NCBI GenBank assembly: GCA_028283605.1
Contig: JAPWKH010000031.1
Coordinates: 179,717 to 243,716, forward strand
DNA: 64,000 nucleotides
Origin: Arachidicoccus sp.
GTDB lineage: Bacteria > Bacteroidota > Bacteroidia > Chitinophagales > Chitinophagaceae
Direction of reading: 5' to 3'
In this document: positions 52,501 to 61,431 of the stretch, piece by piece
Layout: the number at the start of each line of letters is the position of its first letter
Numbering within the stretch: the first letter of the stretch is position 1
The notes under the pieces: generated by a model
Database searches by the model: none
What the model saw: only the letters and a program-made list of their open reading frames with translations
Told to the model about the DNA's origin: nothing
Made by a program: the position numbers and the translations under genes

Positions 52501-52582
52501 CACGGTTTTATCAAGGATTGTAACACCTGTTGTGTATAAACTGATACCGCCAAAGATAGAAACGCGCAGCAAGGACCTATGA
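49520..52582 (+). CDS. RND family efflux transporter permease
   Basis: The 1020-residue product is a full-length AcrB-type pump: first helix ALGISTLLNMPRSEDPETHAP, porter domain 1, helices 2-6 including VVALGLLVDDSIVVVENIER with the proton-relay Asp-Asp pair of helix 4, helix-7 region ITLCIAGIIFIGSLFLFPVVG, porter domain 2, and helices 8-12 with TIGIITLAGIEVKNTILLVD. The GxxxDxxPxxxR-like porter motif region NIPGGNVSEG is present. Substrate (drug, dye, metal) is unclear; the large homologous half-repeats make a metal pump less likely. Last gene of the tetR-controlled operon. Confidence 0.95.
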   Translation: MKISEYAIKNNAFTLIMVLMAAALGISTLLNMPRSEDPETHAPFFSVVVIYPGENPKDMEEYVVKPMEKEIYALEDIKRIKTNIQDGLAVINVEYQYNVNVDNKYQELVREVNAIKSRLPSDIYSIETKKFIPSDVNILQLALVSENASRNTINTVAQHLQDELEKIPELKNVEIQGLSDRTIRVDVQLEKLAQMKIPVNIVADALQSEVANIPGGNVSEGTKTFNIKTNNTFQNIDEIKNVVVVSREQGTVLLKDIANVYFDYAPDTHITRLNGYRCAFVVAALKERKNISETQKKYADVINRFKKTLPSNIDLQLAFDQAQNVNGRLSRLGEDFMIAIALVLLTLLPLGTRASLVVMIAIPLSLGIGIISLNAFGYNLNQLSIVGLVVALGLLVDDSIVVVENIERWMREGHSRMEATLKATNQISKAVIGCTVTLIIAFMPIAMMPGGAGDFIRGLPLAVMFTIIGSMAVALTVVPFLSSKILKPSKDEHGNFFLRMLQKAIHGSYSKLLDKALKYPVITLCIAGIIFIGSLFLFPVVGSSLFPASEKPQFLVNITTPLQSNISYSDSIARDIEKELKKIPEVKYIATNVGKGNPRIYYNVNQKNEQSNIAELFVQLFPDVKPKVKEAIIEQLRKKWTPYLNAKVNVVNFEQGEPVTAPVEVRLEGDNLDSLRHLAAVTENLLLKTKGTMYVDNPVKNLKSDIRIYVNKEKAQNLGVSTINISRTVRMALAGLPVGTYSNPNSKDEDYTIVVSTPHAVYPDLNVLNNIYVNANDGRAIPLSQLATIGFETSPQTIDHFNKIRAVSIFAHVQQGFLASNVINDVTQQMSKIALPQGYRFVMAGEQQNKDDSFEGFGTVILVTLFMFVAVLVLQFKTFKSTLIVLSVIPLGIVGAVLALLVTGNSLSFVATIGIITLAGIEVKNTILLVDFTNQLREQGMELNQAIEEAGEKRFLPIILTTLTAIGGLLPIAFSDNPLISPLAIVMIGGLITSTVLSRIVTPVVYKLIPPKIETRSKDL

Positions 52583-52672
52583 TCGGCTTTTCGTTTATCT
52601 ATCGTAAGATATAAGATAGATCCGTAATTCATACTAATTTAGCCTTTTATCTTATTGATTAATGCAAATAAT

Positions 52673-53209
52673 ATGAGCGGTAAAAAAGAAGTATGGTTGC
52701 GGGGAAACAAAATTCAGGGACTTTCTCCGTTGCTGCAGCCGGTTGCAGATGCGTTATTGCAGTCAGAAGAAGAAATAGAACAAATATTGTCTGAATTTCC
52801 GGAAAAATTGTTATGGGAAAAATTTGCAGGATGCGCTTCCACAGGTTTTCATCTGATGCACATAAGGGGCTTTCTCGACAGGCTGCTTACTTATGCGGAA
52901 GGAAAAACCCTCTCTGAGGAACAATTCAATTATCTCAACCAGGAAACAGTTCCTTCAAACAAAAATATACAGGAGCTGATCGCTCAGCTCAGGAAAAGTA
53001 TTTCTCTGGCCATTGAAAGATTAAAACAAATTCCGGAATCGACACTGACTGAACCACGCAGTGTAGGCCGTGCTGGATTACCTTCAACGGTTATCGGACT
53101 GTGCATACATGCTGCAGAACATACTTCCCGACACACAGGGCAATTGTTGGTAACTGTGAAAGTCTTATCCGAAATATACAAGCAACCCCAAAACAATCCT
53201 AATTTGTAA
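52673..53209 (+). CDS. DinB superfamily protein
   Basis: Starting at the ATG at 52673 (MSGKKEVWLRG) gives 178 residues; the frame extends six codons further to a TTG. The four-helix-bundle DinB pattern is seen: helix 1 ending STGFHLMHIRGFLDRLLTYA with the first metal-ligand histidine, and ALIGL-like LCIHAAEHTSRHTGQLLVTV with the two further histidines (HAAEHTSRHTGQ), the usual H...HxxxH metal site. DinB-like proteins include thiol-dependent S-transferases such as bacillithiol transferases. It is separated from the RND gene by 90 bases and overlaps the convergent L,D-transpeptidase gene by 11 bases. Confidence 0.85.
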   Translation: MSGKKEVWLRGNKIQGLSPLLQPVADALLQSEEEIEQILSEFPEKLLWEKFAGCASTGFHLMHIRGFLDRLLTYAEGKTLSEEQFNYLNQETVPSNKNIQELIAQLRKSISLAIERLKQIPESTLTEPRSVGRAGLPSTVIGLCIHAAEHTSRHTGQLLVTVKVLSEIYKQPQNNPNL

Positions 53210-54806
53210 ACAACTTCTCTGCAATTTTAGCATCGTGCCCGTAAATATCGTTTCTGATATTAAGCTTCCCCTGCTCATCTACCCAAGCTGTAAAATATAC
53301 CAAATACACCGGTGTTGTATGCTCAAGGCTTACCCATGTTTCTTTAGGATTATTATTCATTAAAGAGTCCACCACCGTTGAAGAATATTTTACTGTGTCT
53401 TCATTGCGCAGCAGCCAGTTGGCCATTCTTTCGGGATCGGACAGGCGAACGCATCCATGACTCAACCCTCTGCTGCCGGAATTAAATAAATCGTGATTGG
53501 GAGTATCATGCAGGTAAATATTGAAACTGTTAGGGAATAAAAATTTCACACGTCCCAAAGCATTATCCGGCCCCGGCAATTGACGAACAACCGGAAGGCC
53601 TTTACTGTAACCTGTAATTTGCATATTGTGATTGGGAATGTATGATGGATTGCCGCGCATTCCGGGAACAATTTCATTCTTGACTATACTTTCCGGAATA
53701 TTCCAGTAAGGTGCAAAAACAATATACTTAATATTGCCGGAAAATATGGTTGTCCCATGCCCGGCGGCGCCTACAATCACGCGCATAGTAAAAGCCGTAT
53801 CGCCGTTTTGGTATGCGGTAAGTTTATAATCGGGAATATTAACCCAAACATAATCCTGCGGAAAATCTGCGGGAATCCAGCGGGCACGCTCAAGATTGAT
53901 GGTTAATGTCTTTATCAAGGAATCAACAGGTATATTTATTTTTCTCATAAATGCGGGACCGATAACACCATCGCTGCTTAACCCATTCCGGTATTGAAAA
54001 GATTTAACTGCATCTTTGGTATCCTGATCAAATAATCCGCTTTGTGTATCATTCTGCAAATCGCCTAATAAGAATAATCTGTGTTGTATGGTTGCCACTT
54101 CTTTTCCGGAATCGTTTAGTTGCAGTTTTGGCTTTTCCAGCTCAATACTGTCCCATGCTTCGCCATTCTTTTTTAGAGCAATATATTTCTGAAGATATTC
54201 GCGCAATTTTTTAAATTCCGGATTCAGCACATCGGCTTCTACTATTTGTTTGCCGCCAAGCGTAGAATCGAGCAATGCTGAAAAATCAATCTTTTTTCTT
54301 GGTATAAACCAGCCCAGATCTTCCGCATTGATGTTTTTCTTTCCCTTAAAAATTTCCTGCGCATGCCTGAAAAATTCTCCCGTCAGCGTTAGTTCCCCAT
54401 TCACGATAGTCGCATGCGATTCGTTCTTTATTCCTTTTTTAAAATAATCCTGAAGTGTAAATAATTTTTTCTCCGTATCAGTTGTATCGTCGTTTCCATC
54501 ATTACCCAATAAGTTGATAAAATTAACCGCCTGCTCTACCAAACCGCTTGTATCGAACCATGCAAATTCAAAATTCCTTTGACGGTAAAAGTTGATAAAA
54601 TCTTTTTCAAAAGGCTTATAACTTGTATCGTCGGCAATAAAAGCTTCAATGGTATTGCTATCGAGAAACATATTGTTATAAGAAGTTTCCTGCGTAATGC
54701 TGGTGTCGATGACAGCTTTTTCTTTATGTGATTTTCCTTTGCAGCTTAGAATGGCATATATAATAAAAAAAGAAATTATTAGGGGAAATAAGTGTTTAGT
54801 TTTCAT
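53199..54806 (-). CDS. L,D-transpeptidase (YcbB/LdtD type) lipoprotein
   Basis: The 535-residue product has a lipoprotein signal with lipobox AILSC (Cys near 22), a scaffold domain (about 50-230), a peptidoglycan-binding domain (NDSGKEVATIQHRLFLLGDL to SSDGVIGPAFM, about 235-305), and a YkuD catalytic domain with VNIPDYKLTAYQNGD and the active-site motif SRGLSHGCVRLSDPE. The cysteine of HGCVR is the nucleophile. It forms 3-3 cross-links in DAP-type peptidoglycan, which fits the DNPR-type MurE, and is inhibited by carbapenems. Close to the family's E. coli length (615). Confidence 0.93.
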   Translation of the reverse strand: MKTKHLFPLIISFFIIYAILSCKGKSHKEKAVIDTSITQETSYNNMFLDSNTIEAFIADDTSYKPFEKDFINFYRQRNFEFAWFDTSGLVEQAVNFINLLGNDGNDDTTDTEKKLFTLQDYFKKGIKNESHATIVNGELTLTGEFFRHAQEIFKGKKNINAEDLGWFIPRKKIDFSALLDSTLGGKQIVEADVLNPEFKKLREYLQKYIALKKNGEAWDSIELEKPKLQLNDSGKEVATIQHRLFLLGDLQNDTQSGLFDQDTKDAVKSFQYRNGLSSDGVIGPAFMRKINIPVDSLIKTLTINLERARWIPADFPQDYVWVNIPDYKLTAYQNGDTAFTMRVIVGAAGHGTTIFSGNIKYIVFAPYWNIPESIVKNEIVPGMRGNPSYIPNHNMQITGYSKGLPVVRQLPGPDNALGRVKFLFPNSFNIYLHDTPNHDLFNSGSRGLSHGCVRLSDPERMANWLLRNEDTVKYSSTVVDSLMNNNPKETWVSLEHTTPVYLVYFTAWVDEQGKLNIRNDIYGHDAKIAEKLFTN

Positions 54807-54871
54807 TCGTATATTTTCAGATTTATTGAAAGAAGCACAGCTTCAATTCATTTATTTCTTATTATAAATAT

Positions 54872-55573
54872 TTATAAATTTAATAATATAGTTGCCGCAA
54901 GTCCGGCTGTTTCTGTTCGTAGTCGGGTATGTCCCAAAGATACAGGCTTAAAGTTTTCAGCAAGTGCTAAATTTATTTCATTTTGGGTAAAGTCGCCTTC
55001 GGGGCCAATCAATATTATTTGGCTTGCATTTGTGCGGATTGTTTTTAAGTCGATCTTATTTTCATCATGCAGGCAATGGGCAATGTATTTTTCTTCATAT
55101 AAGTTGTTTTTTACAATCGCATCAAATTTAATCAAATTTCTCAATTCCGGTAAATAAACTTGCCGGCTTTGCAACATCGCAGAGATTAAAATATTATGAA
55201 GCCGTTCGTATTTCACATTTGTTTTTTCGGTTCTTTCACAATCTAAGAGTACAATTTCTTCTATGCCTATCTCTGTTACTTTTTCCAGCAGCCATTCAAT
55301 ACGGCTGTTGTTTTTTGTGGGTGAAATAGCAAGGCAATTCTCTTTATGAGGGAAAGAAAAATATTCTCTATTTTCTATTTTTACCAGCGTATTTTTTTTA
55401 TGCGCCTGCGTAATTGATGCTGTAATAAGAAGCCCTTTGCCATCGGTTAGCTGCAATTGTTCCCCGCTATTCATACGCAATACCTGAATGGCATGTTTGG
55501 AAGATTCTTCGCTCAAAATATATTGTGTTTTTTCCGCATTAATTTCCGGCTCAAAGAAATAAGGTAATTGCAT
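54872..55573 (-). CDS. rsmE: 16S rRNA (uracil1498-N3)-methyltransferase
   Basis: RsmE methylates N3 of U1498 in 16S rRNA. The 233-residue product has the N-terminal PUA-like region (HAIQVLRMNSGEQLQLTDGK), then a SPOUT trefoil-knot domain: LAISPTKNNSRIEWLLEKVTEIGIEEIV in part, RTEKTNVKYERL, SAMLQSRQVYLPEL and the S-adenosylmethionine-binding IILIGPEGDFTQNEINLAL with LGHTRLRTETAGLAA at the C-terminus. It is normal in length. It lies downstream-adjacent to the L,D-transpeptidase on the same strand, 65 bases away. Confidence 0.95.
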   Translation of the reverse strand: MQLPYFFEPEINAEKTQYILSEESSKHAIQVLRMNSGEQLQLTDGKGLLITASITQAHKKNTLVKIENREYFSFPHKENCLAISPTKNNSRIEWLLEKVTEIGIEEIVLLDCERTEKTNVKYERLHNILISAMLQSRQVYLPELRNLIKFDAIVKNNLYEEKYIAHCLHDENKIDLKTIRTNASQIILIGPEGDFTQNEINLALAENFKPVSLGHTRLRTETAGLAATILLNL

Positions 55574-55844
55574 GTAAATACTAAAAAATTTAATAGTAAA
55601 AATAAACAGATTATTACTTGATTATTCAGATCATTGTTTTTTACAAAAATAGTAACTGATGAATGTTTTTTATTTTAGTAATCATCAATATGTAAAAAAG
55701 TCATTCGACGGAAAATTGTTTATATTTTTTACGACAAAATGGGTAATTAATAAACTGTGCCGTTCATTGGTACGCAAATTGAAAATGATTATATCCGTTT
55801 TATAAATAAATATATCCGACAAATTGACTTTAGAATAATATATT

Positions 55845-58247
55845 ATGACTAATAAAAATTATTTTTTCCAAAATACAGATGAAAGCGAATTTTTACCCAT
55901 TCTCCCGATGAATGAAGAAGATGCTGCCAATGAAAATTTAGTAATTCCCGATAATATCAATCTGCTTCCCTTACGCAATATGGTTTTATTTCCCGGTGTT
56001 GTAATTCCGATTACAGTAGGCCGCGATAAAAGCATTCAGGCAGTAAATGAAGCCTATAAAGCAGATAAACTTGTGGGTGTATTAGCACAAAAAGATTCCA
56101 ACATCGAAGAGCCCGTAGCAACAGATCTTGTAAATGTGGGAACCGTAGCGCAAATTATCCGTTTAATTAAAATGCCCGATGGCGGTACAACTATTATTAT
56201 ACAAGGTAAAAAAAGATTCCGTATAGAAAAAATTACACATTGCGATCCTTATTTCAAAGCCGATATTAAAATATTAAAAGATGATAAGATAGAAGAAGAT
56301 GAAGATTTTCGTGCACATCTTGGAAGTATCCGCGACCTCGCCACACAAATTATTCAGCTTTCGCCGCAACTGCCTACGGAAGCGTCCATTATTTTAAAAA
56401 ACATAGAGAATGCTTCTTTTTTAATCAATTTTGTAAGCAGTAACCTTAACAGCGAAATTCAGGAAAAACAGGAATTACTGGAAATAGATTCCATCAAAGA
56501 TCGTTCGCTTAGGCTGATTGCGCTCTTGCAAAAGCAATTGCAATTTGCCGAATTAAAAAATAAAGTAACCAATAATGCGCGTACCGAAATAGATAAGCAA
56601 CAGCGTGAATACTTTTTGCAACAACAGCTTAAAAGTATTAAAGAAGAACTCGGCGGTGAATCCAATGATTTGGAAATAGCTGAAATGAAGAAAAAAGCCG
56701 AACTTAAAAAATGGCCGGCAGCAGCTAAAGAATTATTCAATTCAAATATCGGGAAACTGGAAAGAATGCATCCGAGTACACCGGATTATTCTGTTTTATA
56801 CAACCATACCGATTTTATTTTGAACCTTCCCTGGGAAGATTATACGGAAGATAATTACAATCTTAAATTTGCCCAAAATATTCTGGACAAAGATCATTAC
56901 GGAATGAAAAAAATCAAAGAACGTATTCTGGAATACCTTGCCGTACTAAAATTAAAAGGCGATATGAAAAGCCCGATTCTTTGTTTCGTTGGCCCTCCGG
57001 GAATCGGTAAAACATCTTTGGGAAAAAGCATCGCGAATGCAATCGGCAGGAAATACATTCGTTTAAGCCTCGGCGGCCTCCACGATGAAAGCGAAATACG
57101 CGGGCACAGGAAAACGTATATCGGCGCTATGCCCGGAAGAATTTTGCAAAATATACGTAAAGCAAAAACTTCCAATCCGGTAATTATTCTTGACGAAATA
57201 GATAAAGTAGGAAACGAGTATCGCGGAGATCCTTCATCGGCATTATTGGAAGTGCTCGATCCGGAACAGAACAGCACTTTCTACGATAATTATCTGGAGC
57301 TTGAATATGATTTAAGCAAAGTATTATTTATAGCAACGGCTAATGATTTACAAAGTATACAGCCTGCTTTGCGCGACCGTTTAGAAATAATCAATTTAAA
57401 CGGCTACGCAATCGAAGAAAAAGTGGAAATAGCAAAGAAATATCTGTTGCCGAAACAAAAAGAAGCGCACGGACTAAATAAAACGAAAATAAAAATTACA
57501 GATAAAGTACTGGAAAAAATTATTGAAAATTATACACGAGAAAGCGGCGTGCGAGAACTAGACAGGCAACTGGCAAGTATAATGCGATATGTAGCTAAAC
57601 TTGTGGCCATGTCCGAAGAAGTGCCGGCTAATATTTCTGAAGAATTGGTAAAAGAAATATTGGGCAAACAAAAATATTCCAACGAAATCTATAAGACCGC
57701 TAATATGCCCGGTGTTGCCGTAGGGCTTGCATGGACTCAGGTAGGTGGAGATATTTTATTTATCGAAGCTGTTTTGAGCGATGGCAAAGGCGACCTTAAA
57801 TTAACTGGTAATTTGGGAGATGTAATGAAAGAAAGCGCTATTACCGCACTCACTTATGTAAAAGCGAATGCTAAAAAACTGGGAATCGATCCGGAATTAT
57901 TTGATAAAAAAAATATTCATATCCATGTACCTGAGGGCGCAGTTCCGAAAGACGGACCAAGCGCGGGCATTACAATGCTGTCGGCAATTACATCCGCATT
58001 TACCGGTAAAAAATTAAAGCCGTACTTGGGAATGACAGGCGAAATCACTCTTCGCGGACAAGTATTACCCGTAGGTGGCATAAAAGAAAAAATATTGGCT
58101 GCAAAGCGCGCAGGTTTAAAAGAAATTATTATATGTGCAGAAAATGAGAAAGATATTTTGGAAATCGATCCTTCATATATAAACGGCATGAAATTTGTAT
58201 ATACTCGTAGTATGGAGGAAGTAGTTTTAAACGCATTGGCCAAATAA
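55845..58247 (+). CDS. lon: ATP-dependent protease Lon
   Basis: Lon degrades misfolded and regulatory proteins in the cytoplasm. The 800-residue product has the substrate-binding N-domain (NINLLPLRNMVLFPGVVIPI onward), a coiled-coil, the AAA+ module with Walker A GPPGIGKTSLGKS and Walker B IILDEIDKVG, and the protease domain with S706 in KDGPSAGITM and K749 in GGIKEKILAAKRAG, the Ser-Lys dyad. An acidic N-terminal extension of about 30 residues precedes the N-domain. The long upstream gap (55574-55844) has a TTGG-N19-TATATCCG element near 55770 that might be a promoter, but it is poor. Confidence 0.97.
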   Translation: MTNKNYFFQNTDESEFLPILPMNEEDAANENLVIPDNINLLPLRNMVLFPGVVIPITVGRDKSIQAVNEAYKADKLVGVLAQKDSNIEEPVATDLVNVGTVAQIIRLIKMPDGGTTIIIQGKKRFRIEKITHCDPYFKADIKILKDDKIEEDEDFRAHLGSIRDLATQIIQLSPQLPTEASIILKNIENASFLINFVSSNLNSEIQEKQELLEIDSIKDRSLRLIALLQKQLQFAELKNKVTNNARTEIDKQQREYFLQQQLKSIKEELGGESNDLEIAEMKKKAELKKWPAAAKELFNSNIGKLERMHPSTPDYSVLYNHTDFILNLPWEDYTEDNYNLKFAQNILDKDHYGMKKIKERILEYLAVLKLKGDMKSPILCFVGPPGIGKTSLGKSIANAIGRKYIRLSLGGLHDESEIRGHRKTYIGAMPGRILQNIRKAKTSNPVIILDEIDKVGNEYRGDPSSALLEVLDPEQNSTFYDNYLELEYDLSKVLFIATANDLQSIQPALRDRLEIINLNGYAIEEKVEIAKKYLLPKQKEAHGLNKTKIKITDKVLEKIIENYTRESGVRELDRQLASIMRYVAKLVAMSEEVPANISEELVKEILGKQKYSNEIYKTANMPGVAVGLAWTQVGGDILFIEAVLSDGKGDLKLTGNLGDVMKESAITALTYVKANAKKLGIDPELFDKKNIHIHVPEGAVPKDGPSAGITMLSAITSAFTGKKLKPYLGMTGEITLRGQVLPVGGIKEKILAAKRAGLKEIIICAENEKDILEIDPSYINGMKFVYTRSMEEVVLNALAK

Positions 58248-58262
58248 TTTTATAAATTTAAA

Positions 58263-58293
58263 TTGGTTTTTAAAAAATAGTTGAATATATTTG
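58263..58293 (+). promoter_or_regulatory. Promoter upstream of lgt
   Basis: TTGG (58263-58266), exactly 19 bases, then TATATTTG (58286-58293), an exact -7 box with one mismatch in the -33 box. Transcription would start near 58300, 165 bases before the lgt ATG and upstream of the terminator-like hairpin at 58367. Confidence 0.6.
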
Positions 58294-58366
58294 TGTCCTT
58301 CGAAAACGATATTATAATTTTGATTTAAATATAAATTTTTTCATGTTGGTTGTTTTAAGGGTTAAG

Positions 58367-58397
58367 TTCCCACATTTCTATGTGGGAATATTTTTTT
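58367..58397 (+). terminator. Intrinsic terminator (lon end, or lgt attenuator)
   Basis: TTCCCACA (58367-58374) pairs with TGTGGGAA (58381-58388) around TTTCTA, followed by TATTTTTTTATA. It can end the lon transcript; because a promoter lies in front of it, it may equally end a short transcript starting near 58300. Confidence 0.8.
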
Positions 58398-58465
58398 ATA
58401 AGAACCGAATGGAATTTTTTTCTTAAAATTGCGCTTCCGGCTATATCAAATATTAAAAAATATCA

Positions 58466-59764
58466 ATGTATCCAAATCTTTATTATTTATTTCTCGATTT
58501 ATTTGGTATAAAAATTCCTGTATTTAAAGTCGTCAATTCTTTTGGTTTTTTTGTTGCACTTTCTTTTTTGTGTGCTGCATGGTTTGTTACCAAAGAATTT
58601 AAAAGAAGGCAATCGCTTGGTTATTTTACTTATTCCGAAAGAAAAATCGTTATTGGAGAACCTGCAAGTGTAGGTGAATTATTATCCAATTTTTTCTTAG
58701 GATTTGTGTTGGGATACAAAATCATCGGTATCTTTTTTATAAAAAACGCCTTATCCAATCCGCAACAGTTTATTTTTTCATGGGACGGTAATTGGCTGGT
58801 AGGCATTTTGCTTGGCGGTTTATTCTGCTTCCTTAAATGGCGCGAAAAAGAAAAACTGAAACTGGCAGTTCCGGAGCAAAGAATGGTTCGTATCTGGCCC
58901 AGCGACAGGATCGGAGATATTGTAATTATATGTGCCATTGCAGGTTTTTCAGGAGCAAAAGTTTTTGATAATCTCGAAAACTGGAACCGTTTTATAGAAG
59001 ATCCTTTAGGCAATATTTTTTCTGCAAGCGGGCTTACCTTTTACGGAGGACTGATTTTTGCCATTATCGCTTTGTATTATTATTTAAGGAAAAATAAAAT
59101 TCGCTTTATTGATGTCGCAGACGCCGTTTGCCCCGCGCTGATGCTTGCTTACGGATTAGGTCGCATTGGTTGCCAGGTTGCCGGCGATGGCGATTGGGGT
59201 ATTATCAATTCGGCATATTTATCCGATACATCCGGCAAGGTACATTTATGCACGCCGGAACAATTTAATCAGGCAGCAGTTATGTTTAAAGACCACACTG
59301 AGCAGTTTGGTATTATCGGAGAAATACAACACACGGCTTTTAAAGGTGTAAGCTGGTTGCCGGATTGGATGTTTGCCTATTCCTATCCGCACAATGTAGG
59401 ATCAGAAGGCATTCCGCTGGCAAACTGTACCTGGGGAGAATATTGTAATTATTTACCTTTGCCAGTTTTTCCCACACCTTTTTATGAAATTGTAATATGT
59501 CTTATTTTATTCGGAGTTTTGTGGGCAATGCGAAAAAAAATTACTTATCCGGGTGTCTTATTCGGCTGGTATTTGTTAATGAACGGCATTGAAAGATTTT
59601 TGATTGAACACATTCGCGTGAATACAAAATACGATATTCCTTTTCATCCATCACAAGCAGAAATACTTTCATTATGTTTTGTAATCATCGGCGTAGTTCT
59701 CATTACATGTTCGAAAAAATTAATAAAGCCACGTCCGATTTTTAATAACAAACCGGTTCAATAA
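58466..59764 (+). CDS. lgt: Prolipoprotein diacylglyceryl transferase
   Basis: Lgt attaches diacylglycerol to the lipobox cysteine of lipoproteins at the inner membrane. The 432-residue protein has several transmembrane helices and the signatures SASGLTFYGGLIFA with the conserved Tyr/Gly, LAYGLGRIGCQVAGDGDWG (the Lgt signature with catalytic Arg), and the C-terminal PTPFYEIVICL and NGIERFLIEHIRVN. It is about 140 residues longer than E. coli Lgt, through an extended N-terminal loop region and a periplasmic insert after the signature, which I take as typical of Bacteroidota. Confidence 0.95.
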   Translation: MYPNLYYLFLDLFGIKIPVFKVVNSFGFFVALSFLCAAWFVTKEFKRRQSLGYFTYSERKIVIGEPASVGELLSNFFLGFVLGYKIIGIFFIKNALSNPQQFIFSWDGNWLVGILLGGLFCFLKWREKEKLKLAVPEQRMVRIWPSDRIGDIVIICAIAGFSGAKVFDNLENWNRFIEDPLGNIFSASGLTFYGGLIFAIIALYYYLRKNKIRFIDVADAVCPALMLAYGLGRIGCQVAGDGDWGIINSAYLSDTSGKVHLCTPEQFNQAAVMFKDHTEQFGIIGEIQHTAFKGVSWLPDWMFAYSYPHNVGSEGIPLANCTWGEYCNYLPLPVFPTPFYEIVICLILFGVLWAMRKKITYPGVLFGWYLLMNGIERFLIEHIRVNTKYDIPFHPSQAEILSLCFVIIGVVLITCSKKLIKPRPIFNNKPVQ

Positions 59765-59770
59765 TTTTTT

Positions 59771-60370
59771 ATGATAAGCGAGGCAGCCAATAATGTTTTT
59801 AATCTTGCGATACACGATTATCATAAATTTGATGAAATAGATCATGTATTTGAAAATCCGTATGCAGCTGATACGTTGGAACATTTATTATATTTAAAAT
59901 GCCTCATCGATACTGCACAATGGCACATGGAAGATGTGGTAAGAAATCCTGAGATAGACCCGCAAGAAGGATTATATTGGAAACGAAGAATAGATAAGCA
60001 AAATCAATTAAGAACAGATACGGTTGAATATATCGACAGCTTTTTTTTGAATAAATATAAAAGCATACAATCGCTGCCCGATGCAAAAATAAATACCGAA
60101 AGTCCTGCTTGGGCAATTGACAGATTGTCTATCCTGTGCTTGAAAATTTATCACATGCGCGAGGAAACGGAAAGGCTTACCGCTACGGAAACTCACCGCA
60201 AACAAAGCTTTGATAAATTGAATGTACTGCTTATGCAGCAAAAAGATCTTTCACAAAGCATTGATGAATTAATCGAAGATATTCAGCAAGGAAAAAAGAA
60301 AATGAAAGTGTACAAGCAAATGAAAATGTATAACGATCCGAATTTTAATCCCGTACTCTACAACAAATAA
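59771..60370 (+). CDS. DUF4254 family protein
   Basis: The 199-residue protein is mainly alpha-helical and begins AANNVFNLAIHDYHKFDEID, with LEHLLYLKCLIDTAQWHMED and YWKRRIDKQNQLRTDTVEYID downstream, the conserved segments of DUF4254. It has no signal peptide and ends in a lysine-rich helix (QQGKKKMKVYKQM). In Bacteroidota this gene commonly neighbours a GT9 glycosyltransferase, as it does here (gap 22 bases), suggesting a joint role in cell-surface glycan synthesis. No catalytic activity is known. Confidence 0.82.
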   Translation: MISEAANNVFNLAIHDYHKFDEIDHVFENPYAADTLEHLLYLKCLIDTAQWHMEDVVRNPEIDPQEGLYWKRRIDKQNQLRTDTVEYIDSFFLNKYKSIQSLPDAKINTESPAWAIDRLSILCLKIYHMREETERLTATETHRKQSFDKLNVLLMQQKDLSQSIDELIEDIQQGKKKMKVYKQMKMYNDPNFNPVLYNK

Positions 60371-60392
60371 AATACAGAATTATCTTTTCAGA

Positions 60393-61428
60393 ATGAATAA
60401 TAATACACACACGGAAAAGATAATTGTTCTACGCTTTTCTTCAATGGGCGATGTGGCTATCGTTGCTTCTTTCTTAAAAGAATTCCGCGAAAAATATCCA
60501 TCGGTTAAAACAATAATGGTCAGCAAGCCGCCATTTCAGGCTTTTTTTCAAGACATTTCCGATGTAACATTTCATCCGCTCAAAGCCGGTAAAGAACATA
60601 AAGGTATTTTCGGTTTATTCAAGCTTTATAAAGAACTCAAACAATACAAACCTTCTGCAATAGCAGATTTGCACGACAGCTTAAGAAGCCATATTATTTG
60701 TTCATTCTTTCGTTTATCAGGAATTAAAATACAAAGATTAGACAAAGGCAGAAAAGAAAAAAAAGAACTTACGCGGCCTGTAAATAAAATATTGCGCCAG
60801 GCTCAAACCTACTATTGAACGCTATGCCGATGTTTTCCGGCAACTCGGCTATGATATAATATTAAAGCATGCATTGATAAAAAACAAAAAGCCTTTGCCC
60901 AAAAAATTTCAATCATTATTTGATAATGAAAATAAGAAAATCGGCATCTCTCCTTTTGCCCAATATTCTTATAAAATATATGATTTGAAAAAAATGGAAC
61001 AAGTGCTGAAATCCTTGAGCAGCAAAGGATACAGCTTAATTATCTTCGGCGGTTCAGAAGAAGAGAAAGTTATTGCTTCTAAATGGCAGGAAGAAATACC
61101 GAATGTAATCAGCCTGATTAAACAATGTACTTTATCGGAAGAATTAGCTATTATTTCCAATCTGGATATAATGCTTAGCATGGATTCTTCCGGTATGCAT
61201 CTGGCATCCTTGGAAGGCATTCTTGTTATTTCCATCTGGGGGCCAACGCATCCATTTGCCGGCTTCTTGGGTTACGGTCAATCATTGGAAGATTGTTTGC
61301 AGATCGATAATCCTGTAAGGCCAACATCCGTTTACGGAAATAAGCCATGTGTATGCGGAAGTGAAAACTGTATTGATTTAATTACTCCGGAAGAAATCGT
61401 AAAAGCAACAGAAAGAAAATTAAACTGA
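60393..61428 (+). pseudogene. Glycosyltransferase family 9 (heptosyltransferase-like), one frameshift
   Basis: The first frame (60393-60818) encodes a GT9 N-terminal domain beginning KIIVLRFSSMGDVAIVASFL and stops after RQAQTYY. The following bases continue in the +1 frame as ERYADVFRQLGYDIILKHAL and then the C-terminal domain with KKIGISPFAQYSYKIYDL and the donor-site SMDSSGMHLASLEGI. One extra T near 60812-60818 explains the break; removing it restores a protein of about 344 residues. Either the gene is inactive or the base is a sequencing error. Other frameshifts lie just downstream. Confidence 0.85.
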
Positions 61429-61431
61429 TTC

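Noticed and set aside
52033..52632. Minus-strand open frames opposite the RND pump end
   Set aside because: Antisense to helices 8-12 of the pump, no plausible start or family.
55770..55805. Promoter TTGG-N19-TATATCCG before lon
   Set aside because: The -7 box has two mismatches in its most conserved part; not strong enough for a separate feature.
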